A stretch of DNA of 64,000 bases, from contig JADKDK010000002.1 in NCBI GenBank assembly GCA_016718385.1, positions 496,001-560,000 of the forward strand. The letters run 5' to 3'. The notes beneath the pieces were generated by a model that did no database searches, was not told the DNA's origin, and saw nothing but the letters and a program-made list of their open reading frames with translations. Numbering within the stretch: position 1 is the stretch's first letter; each line of letters begins with the position of its first letter. The stretch is from Gammaproteobacteria bacterium. GTDB lineage: Bacteria; Pseudomonadota; Gammaproteobacteria; Pseudomonadales; UBA5518. The position numbers and the translations under genes are program-made. Below are positions 52,929 to 61,277 of this stretch, in pieces.

Positions 52929-53411
52929 TCAATGGTGATGCCCGCCGGCGCCGTGCGCGTGGCCATGGGCAATCTCCTCCTCGCTCGCCGCGCGCACCTC
53001 CAGCACCTCGATCTCGAAGCCGAGCGTGCGCCCCGCGAGCGGATGGTTGGTGTCGACGTCGGCATTGAACTTGCCGACCTTCAGCACCGTGACCTGACGT
53101 GCGCCGTGCTCGGTCTCCACCGCGACCACCATGCCCGGTCGCAGCCGGCCCGGCGCGTGCAGGTGCTTCAGCGGCACCCGCTGGATCGAGTCGGCGCGGC
53201 GCACGCCGTAGGCCTGCTCGGGCTCCAGCGTGACCGAGAGCGTATCCCCGGCCGCGTGGCCCGCGAGCTGCTGCTCGAGCGCCGGCAGGATGTTGCCGTG
53301 CCCGTGCAGGTAGACGACCGGCTCGCCGTTACGCGAGTTCTCGATCTCGGCGCCGTCCTCGGCGCGCAGGGTGTAGTGGAAGCTGGCGACGGTTCCGCTG
53401 GCGATCTGCAT
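52929..53411 (-). CDS. slyD: SlyD-like FKBP-type peptidyl-prolyl isomerase
   Basis: The 160-residue product is an FKBP with an inserted chaperone flap, the SlyD plan: ASFHYTLRAEDGAEIENS, YLHGHGNILPALEQQLAGHAAGD near residue 40 (in parts), EPEQAYGVRR, then the flap (about 75-125) and DTNHPLAGRTLGFEIEVLEV. The tail EEEIAHGHAHGAGGHHH is His-rich and should bind nickel or similar metal, shorter than in E. coli SlyD. It speeds proline isomerisation and acts as a folding chaperone in the cytoplasm. ATG 53411 has GGAG 11 bases upstream. It is 61 bases downstream of rlmM on the same strand. Confidence 0.88.
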   Translation of the reverse strand: MQIASGTVASFHYTLRAEDGAEIENSRNGEPVVYLHGHGNILPALEQQLAGHAAGDTLSVTLEPEQAYGVRRADSIQRVPLKHLHAPGRLRPGMVVAVETEHGARQVTVLKVGKFNADVDTNHPLAGRTLGFEIEVLEVRAASEEEIAHGHAHGAGGHHH

Positions 53412-53472
53412 GGTCCTGGCTCCGCGAAAAAGGGCGCAAGTATCGGCCAGGCGCACGCCCCGCGCAACGCGC

Positions 53473-54531
53473 TCAGACCCGGCGCAGCCAGACCGTGATC
53501 TCCTCGCGGTCGTGGTAGAGCTGGCGCGCCGTGCAGGCGACACGGCCGCCGCCGGCCTCCAGTTCCCTCACGATACGCGCGAGCATCACGGCCGCGTCCC
53601 GCTGGCGCTGCTTCATCGGCAACTTGAGGTTGAAGATCGCCTGGCGGCACCAGCCGTTCAGGAACCAGCGCTCGATCAGCTCCGCGACGCGCGCGGGCTT
53701 GTCGACGATGTCGCAGACCAGCCAGTCGACCGGATGCGCGGGACGAAACGCAAAGGCGTCCTGCGCGAGGTGTCGCACCGCGCCCGCGTTCTGCGCCTGC
53801 ATGCTGAGAGCGCCGCGATCGACAGCGGTCACCGCGAGCCCGCGTCGCGCCAGTATCCAGGTCCAGCCGCCGGGAGCCGCACCCAGGTCCACCGCGCTCA
53901 TGCCGCCGCGCAGCAGCCGCTCGGCCTCGTCACCCAGGAAATACAACAGCGCCTCTTCCAGCTTCGCCGCCGAGCGACTGGGCGCTCCGGGCAGGCGCAG
54001 GCGCGGGATGCCCATCGACCAGCGCGCACCGTTGGCCAGCGGCGAGACCCCGACGAAGGCCCTGCTCCCCGAGAGGAACAGCACGTGCAGCCGCATGGCC
54101 GCACGCCTCGCCAGCAGGTGCTGCGCGTTCAGCGCTCCCTCGACCCGCGCCTGCAGGCGGCTGCACAGTTTGCCGACCGAGCGCCCCTCCTCCGTGTCGA
54201 CATGCTGCAGCCAGCAGCCCGCGAACGGCCCGAGCGCGTGCGCCGCCGCAAGCAGCGGCGTGACGCGATCGCCGACCGGCAGGTTCTCGAGCACCCGGCC
54301 CGCGAGCCAGTCGCGCGCGAAGACCAGCGCGTCGAAGCGAATGCCGGCCAGCGCGCTGCGCGCGTCCCACTCCCCGCCCGAGTGCACTTCCACCAGCCCC
54401 GTGCCAGCCTCGGCGCGACACCAGGCCGCAACGTCCGTGCGGGCGAGGCTGTCCATGATCTCCGCGCCACAGTCCTTCTCGAAGCCGGGACGGCACAGCA
54501 GCACGAGGGTATCGGGCACGGGTTCGCTCAT
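53473..54531 (-). CDS. rlmM: 23S rRNA 2'-O-ribose C2498 methyltransferase RlmM
   Basis: RlmM methylates the ribose of C2498 in the peptidyl-transferase centre. The 352-residue length fits the family (about 360). Landmarks: LLCRPGFEKDCGAEI at the start, a THUMP-like N-terminal part, RSAAKLEEALLYFLG, the SAM site AVDLGAAPGGWTWIL near residue 215, AVDRGALS, DWLVCDIVDKP and NLKLPMKQR, which carry the K-D-K-type catalytic residues, and a C-terminal LYHDREEITVWLRRV. ATG 54531 was chosen over an in-frame start at 54552, which falls in the repeat region upstream. Confidence 0.93.
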   Translation of the reverse strand: MSEPVPDTLVLLCRPGFEKDCGAEIMDSLARTDVAAWCRAEAGTGLVEVHSGGEWDARSALAGIRFDALVFARDWLAGRVLENLPVGDRVTPLLAAAHALGPFAGCWLQHVDTEEGRSVGKLCSRLQARVEGALNAQHLLARRAAMRLHVLFLSGSRAFVGVSPLANGARWSMGIPRLRLPGAPSRSAAKLEEALLYFLGDEAERLLRGGMSAVDLGAAPGGWTWILARRGLAVTAVDRGALSMQAQNAGAVRHLAQDAFAFRPAHPVDWLVCDIVDKPARVAELIERWFLNGWCRQAIFNLKLPMKQRQRDAAVMLARIVRELEAGGGRVACTARQLYHDREEITVWLRRV

Positions 54532-54548
54532 GGGGAATTTTGCCGATC

Positions 54549-55229
54549 TCAATGTCCGGCTGAAGCCGGACCCACGGCTTGCAGGTGGGGGCGCAGCAGC
54601 TCCTGCCAGCGACGGTAACCCGCGCCGTTGAGGTGCAGTTCGTCGAAGGTGAGCTCGTCGCGCAGCGAGCCGTCGGACGCGAGAAATGCCGGATAGAGAT
54701 CGATGAACACCACGCCCGCCTCGCGGCAGATGCCGCGCAACGCATCGTTGTAGCTCTCGATGCGTTCGCGATAGGCCGCCGCGCGAGGCAGCAGGCTCTG
54801 CACGAAGACCCGCGTGTCCGGCGACTCGCGACGGATGCGCGCGATGATCTCGCGCTGGCGCGCGAGGCCCGGCGCCGGGTCGGGCGTGGAGGCGAGTTCA
54901 TTGGTGCCGACCAGCAGGAACACCGCGGCGGGCCGTGCCGCGGTGACCACACCGAGCCGCGCGAGCACACCGGCGGTGGTGTCGCCGCTGATGCCGCGGT
55001 CACGCACCGGCAGGCCCGGGAACAGTTCGTTCCACTCCGCGCCTTCGGTGATGCTGTCGCCGAGGAACACGATATCACCGGCCGCGAGCGGCGTTGCGGC
55101 GAACAGGTCCATGCGCAGGCGGTAGTAGGCGTCGGGCGCGAAGCCGTCCGCGCGGCCCGCGCCCGTCGCCACAGTGGCGACGCCGACAACGACCAGCGCA
55201 AACGCGAGAACCCGCCGGATCCAACGCAT
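54549..55229 (-). CDS. Exported SGNH/GDSL-family hydrolase (repeat-derived C-terminus)
   Basis: The 226-residue esterase-like protein has a signal peptide (VLAFALVVVGVATVATGAG), the block I motif FLGDSITEGAEW near residue 50 with the nucleophile Ser, block II RGISGDTTAGVL, block III VGTNELAS near 103, and block V DELHLNGAGYRRW near 200 with Asp and His. It resembles PAF-acetylhydrolase-like SGNH enzymes that deacetylate or hydrolyse glycans or lipids. The final VGPASAGH is encoded by a REP-like element, so the original end was probably about Q217. ATG 55229 has GGAGGAGG upstream. Confidence 0.85.
   Translation of the reverse strand: MRWIRRVLAFALVVVGVATVATGAGRADGFAPDAYYRLRMDLFAATPLAAGDIVFLGDSITEGAEWNELFPGLPVRDRGISGDTTAGVLARLGVVTAARPAAVFLLVGTNELASTPDPAPGLARQREIIARIRRESPDTRVFVQSLLPRAAAYRERIESYNDALRGICREAGVVFIDLYPAFLASDGSLRDELTFDELHLNGAGYRRWQELLRPHLQAVGPASAGH
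54553..54577 (-). repeat. REP-like palindrome encoding the tail of the SGNH hydrolase
   Basis: Minus strand: GTGGG-TCCGGCT-TC-AGCCGGA-CA. It is translated as the last residues VGPASAGH of the upstream gene, and the TGA stop follows the repeat directly. Same type as the units at 9779 and 11394. Confidence 0.7.
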
Positions 55230-55462
55230 GCGCAACCTCCTCCGTGTGTCCGTCTGCGTGATGCACGAATCGTCGCGCGGCGGGCGCGCTGGCACAAGAC
55301 ATCCGTCGCGGTGGATGCACGGTGCGTGGCGCAAAGGTGTGCACTGCGGTCGCGCGCACACGAACCGGGGCCAAGCCTGGCGTCAGCGGACGCGGGGGTG
55401 AATGGGCTCTAATGCGGCGCGGCGCCGCATCACGCCGCGCCGCCCAGGGGGAAGACGGCCTG

Positions 55463-55669
55463 TCAGGTCGTGCGCGCCGCGCGCGCCGGAGCGGCAACGG
55501 GCACTTGCGGTCCACCCAGCTTGCTGTAGCCGCTGACCCCTTTGGGAATTTGCTGGATCTCGCCGCCACCGGCCAGGAAGGCAGCCGTCTTCTCGGCGAT
55601 GATGCGCTGGTGCTCGGCCGTCGGCACGGCCGCGTTGGCTTGGATGCTCGACCTGCTTGGTTTTGCCAT
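55463..55669 (-). CDS. Small conserved-looking protein of unknown function
   Basis: The 68-residue product (MAKPSRSS... then EHQRIIAEKTAAFLAGGGEIQQIPKGVSGYSKLGG) has no membrane segment or signal. The phrase GGxIxxIPxGVSG occurs in small proteins of pseudomonads annotated as hypothetical or regulator-like. ATG 55669 has a strong AGGAG seven bases upstream, the best evidence that it is real; the annotated frame begins one TTG codon earlier. The C-terminal PVAAPARAART is low complexity. It lies alone. Confidence 0.6.
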   Translation of the reverse strand: MAKPSRSSIQANAAVPTAEHQRIIAEKTAAFLAGGGEIQQIPKGVSGYSKLGGPQVPVAAPARAARTT

Positions 55670-55989
55670 CAACTTTCTCCTCTAGCGGACCCGCAGTGTA
55701 CGCCCCGTGGCGGCAAAAGTCGCCTGAGGCCCCCGGGTGGCCGGCTGCCGCCCCGCTACCGGGGCATCTGGACAGGCGGATCGTGCAGAACATTTCTTTT
55801 ACATTCAATGAGTTGAAAAGCATCCCCGCGATTCGCGGCACTGACCGTGCCGCCCGGCATCGATGGCTGCACGGACCTGCACCAGCGCAGCGCACGCCGT
55901 CCTGCGCACAAGATCGTTACCGCTGCGCTGCCTGCTGCTACCATACCCGTCTGTTTCGCGTCACACCAAAACCGTACCAGGAGTTGCCG
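55670..55989. other. Intergenic region without recognised gene
   Basis: The 320-base gap separates the small minus-strand gene from the DUF35 gene. A moderately AT-rich patch at about 55790-55815 (ACATTTCTTTTACATTC) may hold a promoter, but no clear -35/-10 pair, operator or hairpin was found. Confidence 0.4.
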
Positions 55990-56406
55990 ATGGCCAGACC
56001 CGGTCGCATCAAGCCCCCGATGGGGCACGACAATGCATGGTGGTGGGAGCAGGCCGCCAAGGGCGTGCTGGCGATCCAGCGCTGCTCGAAGTGCCAGGCG
56101 CTGCGCCACCCGCCGCGCCCGATGTGCGGCGAGTGCCGCTCGATGGACTGGGATGTGCTCGCGGCCAGCGGCAAGGGCACGGTGGCCAGCTACACGGTGC
56201 TGTATCACCCGCAGTTCCCGGGTTTCGAATACCCGCTGATCATCGTGCTGGTCGACCTCGAGGAGGGCACCCGCATCACGGCCGAGCTGAAGGATTGCGC
56301 TCCCGAGGCCGTCGATTTCGGCATGGCGGTCACGGTGTACATCCACGAGGACGACGACGGCTTCCGGATCCCGATGTTCCGGCCGGCCAGCCAGGGAGGA
56401 AACTGA
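55990..56406 (+). CDS. Zn-ribbon/OB-fold protein (DUF35), acyl-CoA-binding partner of the thiolase-like gene
   Basis: The 138-residue DUF35 protein has a rubredoxin-like zinc ribbon (RCSKCQAL near residue 32 and MCGEC near 45) and an OB fold (GKGTVASYTVLYHPQFPGF, PLIIVLVDLEEGTRITAEL). DUF35 proteins bind acyl-CoA and form complexes with thiolase-like or hydratase partners, as ChsH2 does with Ltp2 in steroid side-chain degradation. The next gene, one base away, is such a thiolase-like protein. ATG 55990 has AGGAG seven bases upstream. Confidence 0.88.
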   Translation: MARPGRIKPPMGHDNAWWWEQAAKGVLAIQRCSKCQALRHPPRPMCGECRSMDWDVLAASGKGTVASYTVLYHPQFPGFEYPLIIVLVDLEEGTRITAELKDCAPEAVDFGMAVTVYIHEDDDGFRIPMFRPASQGGN

Positions 56407-56407
56407 G

Positions 56408-57577
56408 ATGCCGATCAGCATGAAGAACGAGGCGGCCATCGCCGGCATCGGTGCCACGAAATTCAGCCGTAACTCCGGCGTGTCGGAGCTCGCGCTGGCC
56501 TGCGAGGCCGTCAGCAACTGCCTGGATGATGCGGGACTCGCGCCCGGGGAAGTCGATGGCCTGGTGACCTACACGCTCGAGTCCAACGACGAGGTCGAGG
56601 TGGCGCGCGCGGTCGGCCTGGGCGACCTGACCATGTACGCCAAGATCAACTACGGCGGCGGCGCGGCGGTCGGCCTGATCCAGCAGGCCGCGATGGCCGT
56701 GGCGACGGGCGCGGCGAAGAATGTGGTGGTGTGGCGCGCGATGAACGGCCGCTCCGGCCAGCGCATGGGCCAGGGCGTGTCCGGCAACATCATCAGCAGC
56801 GACCTGATCCACTGGTCGTGGTACATGGCCTACGGCATGCTGACGCCGGCGTCCTGGGTGGCGATGATCGCCAACACCTACATGCACCGGTTCGGTGTCA
56901 CCGCCGAGCACCTTGCGGAAGTGGCCATCGCGCAGCGCAATTTCGCGCTGAACAACCCGGCCGCGGCGGGCTATGGCAAGCCACTGACGCTGGAGGAGTA
57001 CATGGGCTCCAAGCGGATCACCGAACGGCTGCGCATCTACGACTGCTGCCAGGAGACCGATGGCGGCGTCGCACTGCTGATCACCAGCACCGAGCGCGCG
57101 CGTGACCTGCGGCACAAGCCCGCGGTCATTCGCGGCGTCACCCAGGCCTCGACCCGCGGCCAGGAGCAGATGACCAGCTTCTACCGCGAGGAGCTCGACC
57201 GCCTGCCGGAAATGGAGCTGGCCGCGCGGCGCGTCTACGCGATGTCCGGCCTCGGCCCCGAGGACATCGATGCCGCTTGCCTCTACGACGCCTTCACGCC
57301 GGAAGTGATCATGCAGCTGGAGTCTTTCGGCTTCTGCAAGCGCGGTGAAGCCAAGGATTTCGTCGCCGCCGGCAACCTGCGCCTGGGCGGCCGCCTTCCC
57401 AACAATACCCACGGCGGCCTGTTGTCGGAGTCGTACATCCACGGCATCAACAACATCGCCGAGGGCGCGCGCCTGATCCGCGGCACCTCCTGCAACCAGC
57501 CCGAACGCGTCGAGCACGTGCTGGTGTCCAGTGGCGTGGGCGTACCCACCGGTGCACTGATCCTCGGGCGCGACTGA
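56408..57577 (+). CDS. Thiolase-fold lipid-transfer/aldolase protein (Ltp2-like)
   Basis: The 389-residue product is a thiolase superfamily member of the sterol-carrier/Ltp type: AAIAGIGATKFSRNSG at the start, YGGGAAVGLIQQAAMAV near residue 78, YDCCQETDGGVALLI, ACLYDAFTPEVIMQLE near 300 and NTHGGLLSESYIHG near 345. The usual thiolase nucleophile Cys near residue 90 is absent, as in Ltp2, where tyrosines replace it in a retro-aldol reaction; Tyr is present in LYDAF and SESYIHG. With the DUF35 partner one base upstream, an acyl-CoA aldolase role in sterol- or lipid-like catabolism is the best reading. Not proven. Confidence 0.82.
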   Translation: MPISMKNEAAIAGIGATKFSRNSGVSELALACEAVSNCLDDAGLAPGEVDGLVTYTLESNDEVEVARAVGLGDLTMYAKINYGGGAAVGLIQQAAMAVATGAAKNVVVWRAMNGRSGQRMGQGVSGNIISSDLIHWSWYMAYGMLTPASWVAMIANTYMHRFGVTAEHLAEVAIAQRNFALNNPAAAGYGKPLTLEEYMGSKRITERLRIYDCCQETDGGVALLITSTERARDLRHKPAVIRGVTQASTRGQEQMTSFYREELDRLPEMELAARRVYAMSGLGPEDIDAACLYDAFTPEVIMQLESFGFCKRGEAKDFVAAGNLRLGGRLPNNTHGGLLSESYIHGINNIAEGARLIRGTSCNQPERVEHVLVSSGVGVPTGALILGRD

Positions 57578-57585
57578 GCCCTTTC

Positions 57586-57617
57586 GGCGGCCCGCGGCCG
57601 GTCGACCGCGGGCTGCC
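57586..57617. terminator. Hairpin between convergent genes
   Basis: GGCGGCCCGCGG (57586-57597) pairs with CCGCGGGCTGCC (57606-57617), 12 bp with one G-U, around an 8-base loop. It lies between the thiolase-like gene and the minus-strand SDR and could end transcripts from both sides, though no T-run is present. Confidence 0.5.
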
Positions 57618-57625
57618 GTCACTTC

Positions 57626-58531
57626 TCACAGATCGGACAGGTATTCGATGCCTGTCATGGCTTCAGACAGGGTCCAAAGCCGCTTCCCGATGTCCGCCTT
57701 TTTCGCCAGGGGATTGACGCGAGCCTTTTTGGTGGTCTTTCCGCCGATCTCGAGAAAGCCGCTCGGACCGTAATAGTCGCCGCCGCTCACGCCCTCGGCC
57801 GTGGCGGCATGAACGATCGGCCTTACAGCCTGTGCCGCAGTGGGAATCAGCGGCTCGAGTTTTTTCTGGCGCCAGGCGCGCAATCCGCTCTGCGCTTTCA
57901 GCCCCGCGCTGTTCTTTGCCACGTCGGTGTTGGCAAACCCGGGATGGGCGCCGAGGGCGATGATGTTGCTGCCACTCCTGCGCAGGCGGCGGTCCAGTTC
58001 CATCGTGAAGCTGAGCATCGCGACCTTGCTCCTGCCGTAGCCCTGCCACTCGTTGTATGGCGTTCTTTCCCAATTCAGGTCGTCGAGGTCCAGCTTGCCG
58101 AAGCGATGCATCAGGCTGCCCACATTCACGATGCGCGCCTGAGTCGTCCTGGTGAAGAACGGCAGCAGCGTGCCCGTCAGGGCAAATGCTCCCAGGTAAT
58201 TGGTGGCCAGCTGCATTTCCTGCCCTACGCTGTTGCGCGCCAGGGGCGTGGCAACAATACCGGCGTTGTTGACCAACAGGTCCAGTTGCCCCATCTGCTG
58301 CGAAAACTGGCGGCCGAACGCCTGGATCGACTGCGGTTCCGACACGTCGAGGGGAATGATCAGGCACCTGGCGTCCGGCACCTCGGCGAGTATTTCGTCC
58401 TGGGCCTTCCTGGCCCTGTCCATGCTCCTGCACGCCAGCACCACCTGCGCACCCATGCGGCAGAAATTCAATGCTGCCTGGAACCCGATACCTGCATTCG
58501 CACCGGTGACCACGACCACTTTGTTCAGCAC
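57626..58531 (-). CDS. Short-chain dehydrogenase, retinol/WW-dehydrogenase-like
   Basis: The 301-residue SDR has VVVTGANAGIGFQAALNF at the N-terminus, CRSMDRARKAQDEI (Arg at the specificity loop, suggesting NADP), NNAGIV, VGSLMHRFGKL with the catalytic Ser, YGRSK and GAHPGFANTDV. Length and the extended C-terminus (GPSGFLEIGGKTTKKARVNP) match bacterial relatives of retinol and protochlorophyllide dehydrogenases. Start is GTG 58531. A Rieske ferredoxin gene lies 73 bases upstream on the same strand. Confidence 0.85.
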   Translation of the reverse strand: MLNKVVVVTGANAGIGFQAALNFCRMGAQVVLACRSMDRARKAQDEILAEVPDARCLIIPLDVSEPQSIQAFGRQFSQQMGQLDLLVNNAGIVATPLARNSVGQEMQLATNYLGAFALTGTLLPFFTRTTQARIVNVGSLMHRFGKLDLDDLNWERTPYNEWQGYGRSKVAMLSFTMELDRRLRRSGSNIIALGAHPGFANTDVAKNSAGLKAQSGLRAWRQKKLEPLIPTAAQAVRPIVHAATAEGVSGGDYYGPSGFLEIGGKTTKKARVNPLAKKADIGKRLWTLSEAMTGIEYLSDL

Positions 58532-58604
58532 GACAATCTCACTTCCCGTTGACCAGAAAACCGGAAAACAAGCCCGGGCACGAAATCGCCATGCCCCGCG
58601 CGGC

Positions 58605-58970
58605 TCAGGCTGTGTTCACGAACACCGAGCCGTTTTCCACCGTGACGGGAAAGGTACGCACCGCCTGCGGCTCCTTGCCCATCGCGACCAGTTTCTGGCT
58701 CCACCGGGGCAGGGCGATGCCGGCCACCGAATTCACCCAGTCGACATTGGCGCCGGTCTTGACGTCGAAGCTCGAGCCGTGCCACGGGCAGGTGATGTTG
58801 CCATTGCTGATGGGGCCCTTCTCCATCGACAGGCCGAAATGCGGACACTTGTTCTCGAGCGCGAAGATCTCACCCTTCTCCTTGACCAGGAGAATGCGCA
58901 ACCCGTCGAGCTTGACGCACTTGCTCGTGCCTTCGGCGATATCATCCACGCGCGCGGCTTGCACTTTCAT
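58605..58970 (-). CDS. Rieske-type [2Fe-2S] ferredoxin
   Basis: The 121-residue protein is a single Rieske domain: NKCPHFGLSMEKGP near residue 42 (Cys, His) and TCPWHGSSFDVKTG near 61 (Cys, His) are the cluster ligands. Such small soluble Rieske proteins pass electrons to oxygenases. A cytochrome P450 gene is 2.3 kb upstream on the same strand, and P450s usually take electrons from other ferredoxin types, so the partner is uncertain. ATG 58970 is used; the protein has no signal peptide. Confidence 0.9.
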   Translation of the reverse strand: MKVQAARVDDIAEGTSKCVKLDGLRILLVKEKGEIFALENKCPHFGLSMEKGPISNGNITCPWHGSSFDVKTGANVDWVNSVAGIALPRWSQKLVAMGKEPQAVRTFPVTVENGSVFVNTA

Positions 58971-59040
58971 GGCGGCCCTCGTTGGTTGTCATGGGTGACG
59001 GCGAAATCGCGGGCAGCCGGTACGGCCGCCCGCGACGGCG

Positions 59041-59508
59041 CTACTTCGCGGTGCGCTTGGCAGGTGCCTTCTTCGCGGGCGTCTTCCCGGCGGGCGCTTT
59101 CTTGGCGGGCGCCTTCCTTGCAGTCTTGTTTGCCGCCGTGACCGCCTCGACCACGGCCGCCTCGGCCTTCTTCGTGGCGCGTTTGACGGATGCAATTCCC
59201 TTGTCGAGCTTCATGCCGGGCGTCGCCGCCTTGCGCGCGGCGGGCTTTTTCGGGCTCACCGCCTGCTCGACCTTGACGGCGGCCTTCTTCACGCGCGCCG
59301 CCGCCGTCTTCACATTGCGCTTGACCTGGCGCTCGGCCTTGCCGGTCGCCGACTTCACTTCGGCCTTGACGGACTTCGCCTTGCGCTCTACCGCGATTTC
59401 CGCATCGTGCGCCGTCTTCTGCACGGCGCGGGCCCCCTTGTTCACCGCGCGCCTGGCAGCATCGACTGCCTCGCCTATGCGACCCATCAGACCTTTCTGC
59501 TTCGTCAT
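59041..59508 (-). CDS. Histone H1-like Lys/Ala-rich protein (AlgP-like)
   Basis: The 155-residue product is about one half Lys and Ala: an amphipathic helical N-terminus (GLMGRIGEAVDAARRAVNKG), then repeats of AVERKAKSVKAEVKSATGKAER type and a C-terminal KTARKAPAKKAPAGKTPAKK tail, resembling AlgP and histone H1-like proteins that coat DNA. ATG 59508 precedes TKQKGLM and has GGGGAG upstream; a longer frame to 59613 encodes unrelated text. Low-complexity content makes homology weak. Confidence 0.7.
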   Translation of the reverse strand: MTKQKGLMGRIGEAVDAARRAVNKGARAVQKTAHDAEIAVERKAKSVKAEVKSATGKAERQVKRNVKTAAARVKKAAVKVEQAVSPKKPAARKAATPGMKLDKGIASVKRATKKAEAAVVEAVTAANKTARKAPAKKAPAGKTPAKKAPAKRTAK

Positions 59509-59682
59509 TGCGGCCACTCCCCTTGTATCAGCAATTTGCTGGAGATTGATGGTGCATGCCGGTGCTTCGGCACACCCGTGCAAACAATGGACAAAGCTCT
59601 TCGCCAATGTCAAGCATCGGCACTGATGCCGGTCCCTGCGCCCGCGCGCTATTGGTGCGCACGCACGATCGCGCCTACGACG

Positions 59683-61233
59683 CTAGCGGGCTGTCGAGAA
59701 GCGTAGCGCGTCTCTCATCACCGTCGCCGCATCCTCCGGGAGCAGCAAACCCTGGCGCTGCAGCGCATCCACGGCCTGCCGGACCTTGACGAGATACGAC
59801 GCGGGGGTCGGGTACAGCGCGTCGAGGGTCGCCTGGTCGAACGGCACCACGGAACCGCTCAGCCGGCACGCCAGGTTGCCGATGGCGAGCAGCGCGGGCG
59901 GCAGGTCCGGGCTGGCCGTGTTCGTCGAGAGGTAGGTGGCGGTGGGCGCCTCCAGGGCGGGCAGGCGTACACCGCCGATGACGTTTCCCAGCGCGTCGCG
60001 CAGCAGCACGCCATCGACCTCCTCCATCACCTGCCCCGCCGGAACCCGCCGATCGACGATCCGGTAATAGCTGCGGAAATCCGCGTGTGTTTCCATGCTG
60101 GCCCAGAGGGCGTTGAGCACGTACGAGGCGAACACGGGTCCATCCGCCGTCGAATTCATCTCGCTGGCGCAGAGATCCGCCAGACCCAGCGCGTCGGGCC
60201 CGAGCAGGCCTGCCGGAACGAGCTCGATATCCTTGTGCACCACGTTGTGCGCCGCGCCCGCCACCTCGAAGTAGCGAAAGGATGGCGTGTCCGGCTGCCG
60301 GCCAAGCACGTTGAAGTTCAGTGTCTCGAAATCCGTCTGCGTGATCACCTGGTAGACGGGCACCGGCAGGTCGGTCCGCACCAGGGTGTCGGGGTGTGCG
60401 AGTCGCGGCGTGCATCCCGGAAACGCGGGCACACCGGCATCACCGCAGCGCGGACCGAAGTTGATCGGGCGCGCATGGACGTTCGACTGGATGAAATAGC
60501 CGTCGTTGACGTCCTCGAGGTGGAAGGCGCTCGCATAGGTGATGACCGAACCCGCCTGCTGTGACTCGCCCGCATGAAACAGGCGTCGTACCCGGTATGC
60601 CTGCGGCAGGGGGTTGTGCGGATCGTCGCTCTTCAGCAGGTTTGCGATCTGGCTCATCATCTCGTAGGCCAGCCCGTTCTCGGGCAGCGACAGCGTCGCG
60701 TAGCGCGATCCGCAGGACGGCGGCAACACGCCGAATACGCGGCAGCCGCCGGAAAGAAAAGCGATGGCGGTCGTGCTGTTGCTGACACCGACGTAAGCGA
60801 TGCCGCGGCGTGCGAAATACTCCGCCGACTGGTCCCACACCGGGGCGCCATCGAATCCGGCGGTGGAGTTCCACCACTCGATCACGACTGTACCGTTGAA
60901 GTCCCGCGGGTCCGCGGGACGGCGCACGATCATCCGCGTCCGGTACGGCACCTCGGCATCGATCACCGCCAGGTCCGTCGGGCCGAGCGGCGGGTTGTGC
61001 GCGTAATTGAACAGCGTCGCGTGCCCCTCGACGAAGAACTCCTCCTCCACGAAGGGCGCGCCGGGCAGCTCTCCGAGCAGGCGCGTGCCGGGCACGAAGG
61101 CCTCGCCCGGCACCTCCGGCGGCAGGGACACGGTCACGGGATCCGTCGGACCCGCCTGCGCAGGGCGCGCGCCACCCGGCAGCAGGAGGAGAGCCAGAAA
61201 AAGGAACTGCAGAGCACGCGTGCTGTCGATCAT
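59683..61233 (-). CDS. Exported alpha/beta-hydrolase-domain protein
   Basis: The 516-residue protein has a signal peptide (LQFLFLALLLLPGGARPAQA) and matches the alpha/beta hydrolase domain family often annotated Abhydrolase_10: VVIEWWNSTAGFDGAPVWDQSAEYFARRGIAYVGVSNS near residue 105 (landmark EWWNSTAGFDGAPVW), RLFHAGESQQAGSV near 215 with the likely nucleophile Ser in GES, and FEVAGAAHNVVHKD near 325 with the likely His. Substrate is unknown; relatives sit in terpenoid and lipid catabolic clusters. ATG 61233 sets the signal peptide correctly. It is 44 bases downstream of the P450 gene. Confidence 0.82.
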   Translation of the reverse strand: MIDSTRALQFLFLALLLLPGGARPAQAGPTDPVTVSLPPEVPGEAFVPGTRLLGELPGAPFVEEEFFVEGHATLFNYAHNPPLGPTDLAVIDAEVPYRTRMIVRRPADPRDFNGTVVIEWWNSTAGFDGAPVWDQSAEYFARRGIAYVGVSNSTTAIAFLSGGCRVFGVLPPSCGSRYATLSLPENGLAYEMMSQIANLLKSDDPHNPLPQAYRVRRLFHAGESQQAGSVITYASAFHLEDVNDGYFIQSNVHARPINFGPRCGDAGVPAFPGCTPRLAHPDTLVRTDLPVPVYQVITQTDFETLNFNVLGRQPDTPSFRYFEVAGAAHNVVHKDIELVPAGLLGPDALGLADLCASEMNSTADGPVFASYVLNALWASMETHADFRSYYRIVDRRVPAGQVMEEVDGVLLRDALGNVIGGVRLPALEAPTATYLSTNTASPDLPPALLAIGNLACRLSGSVVPFDQATLDALYPTPASYLVKVRQAVDALQRQGLLLPEDAATVMRDALRFSTAR

Positions 61234-61277
61234 GACGTTGCCTCGATGAGTCGAAAAATGCGCCGTTTCCAGCCGCT

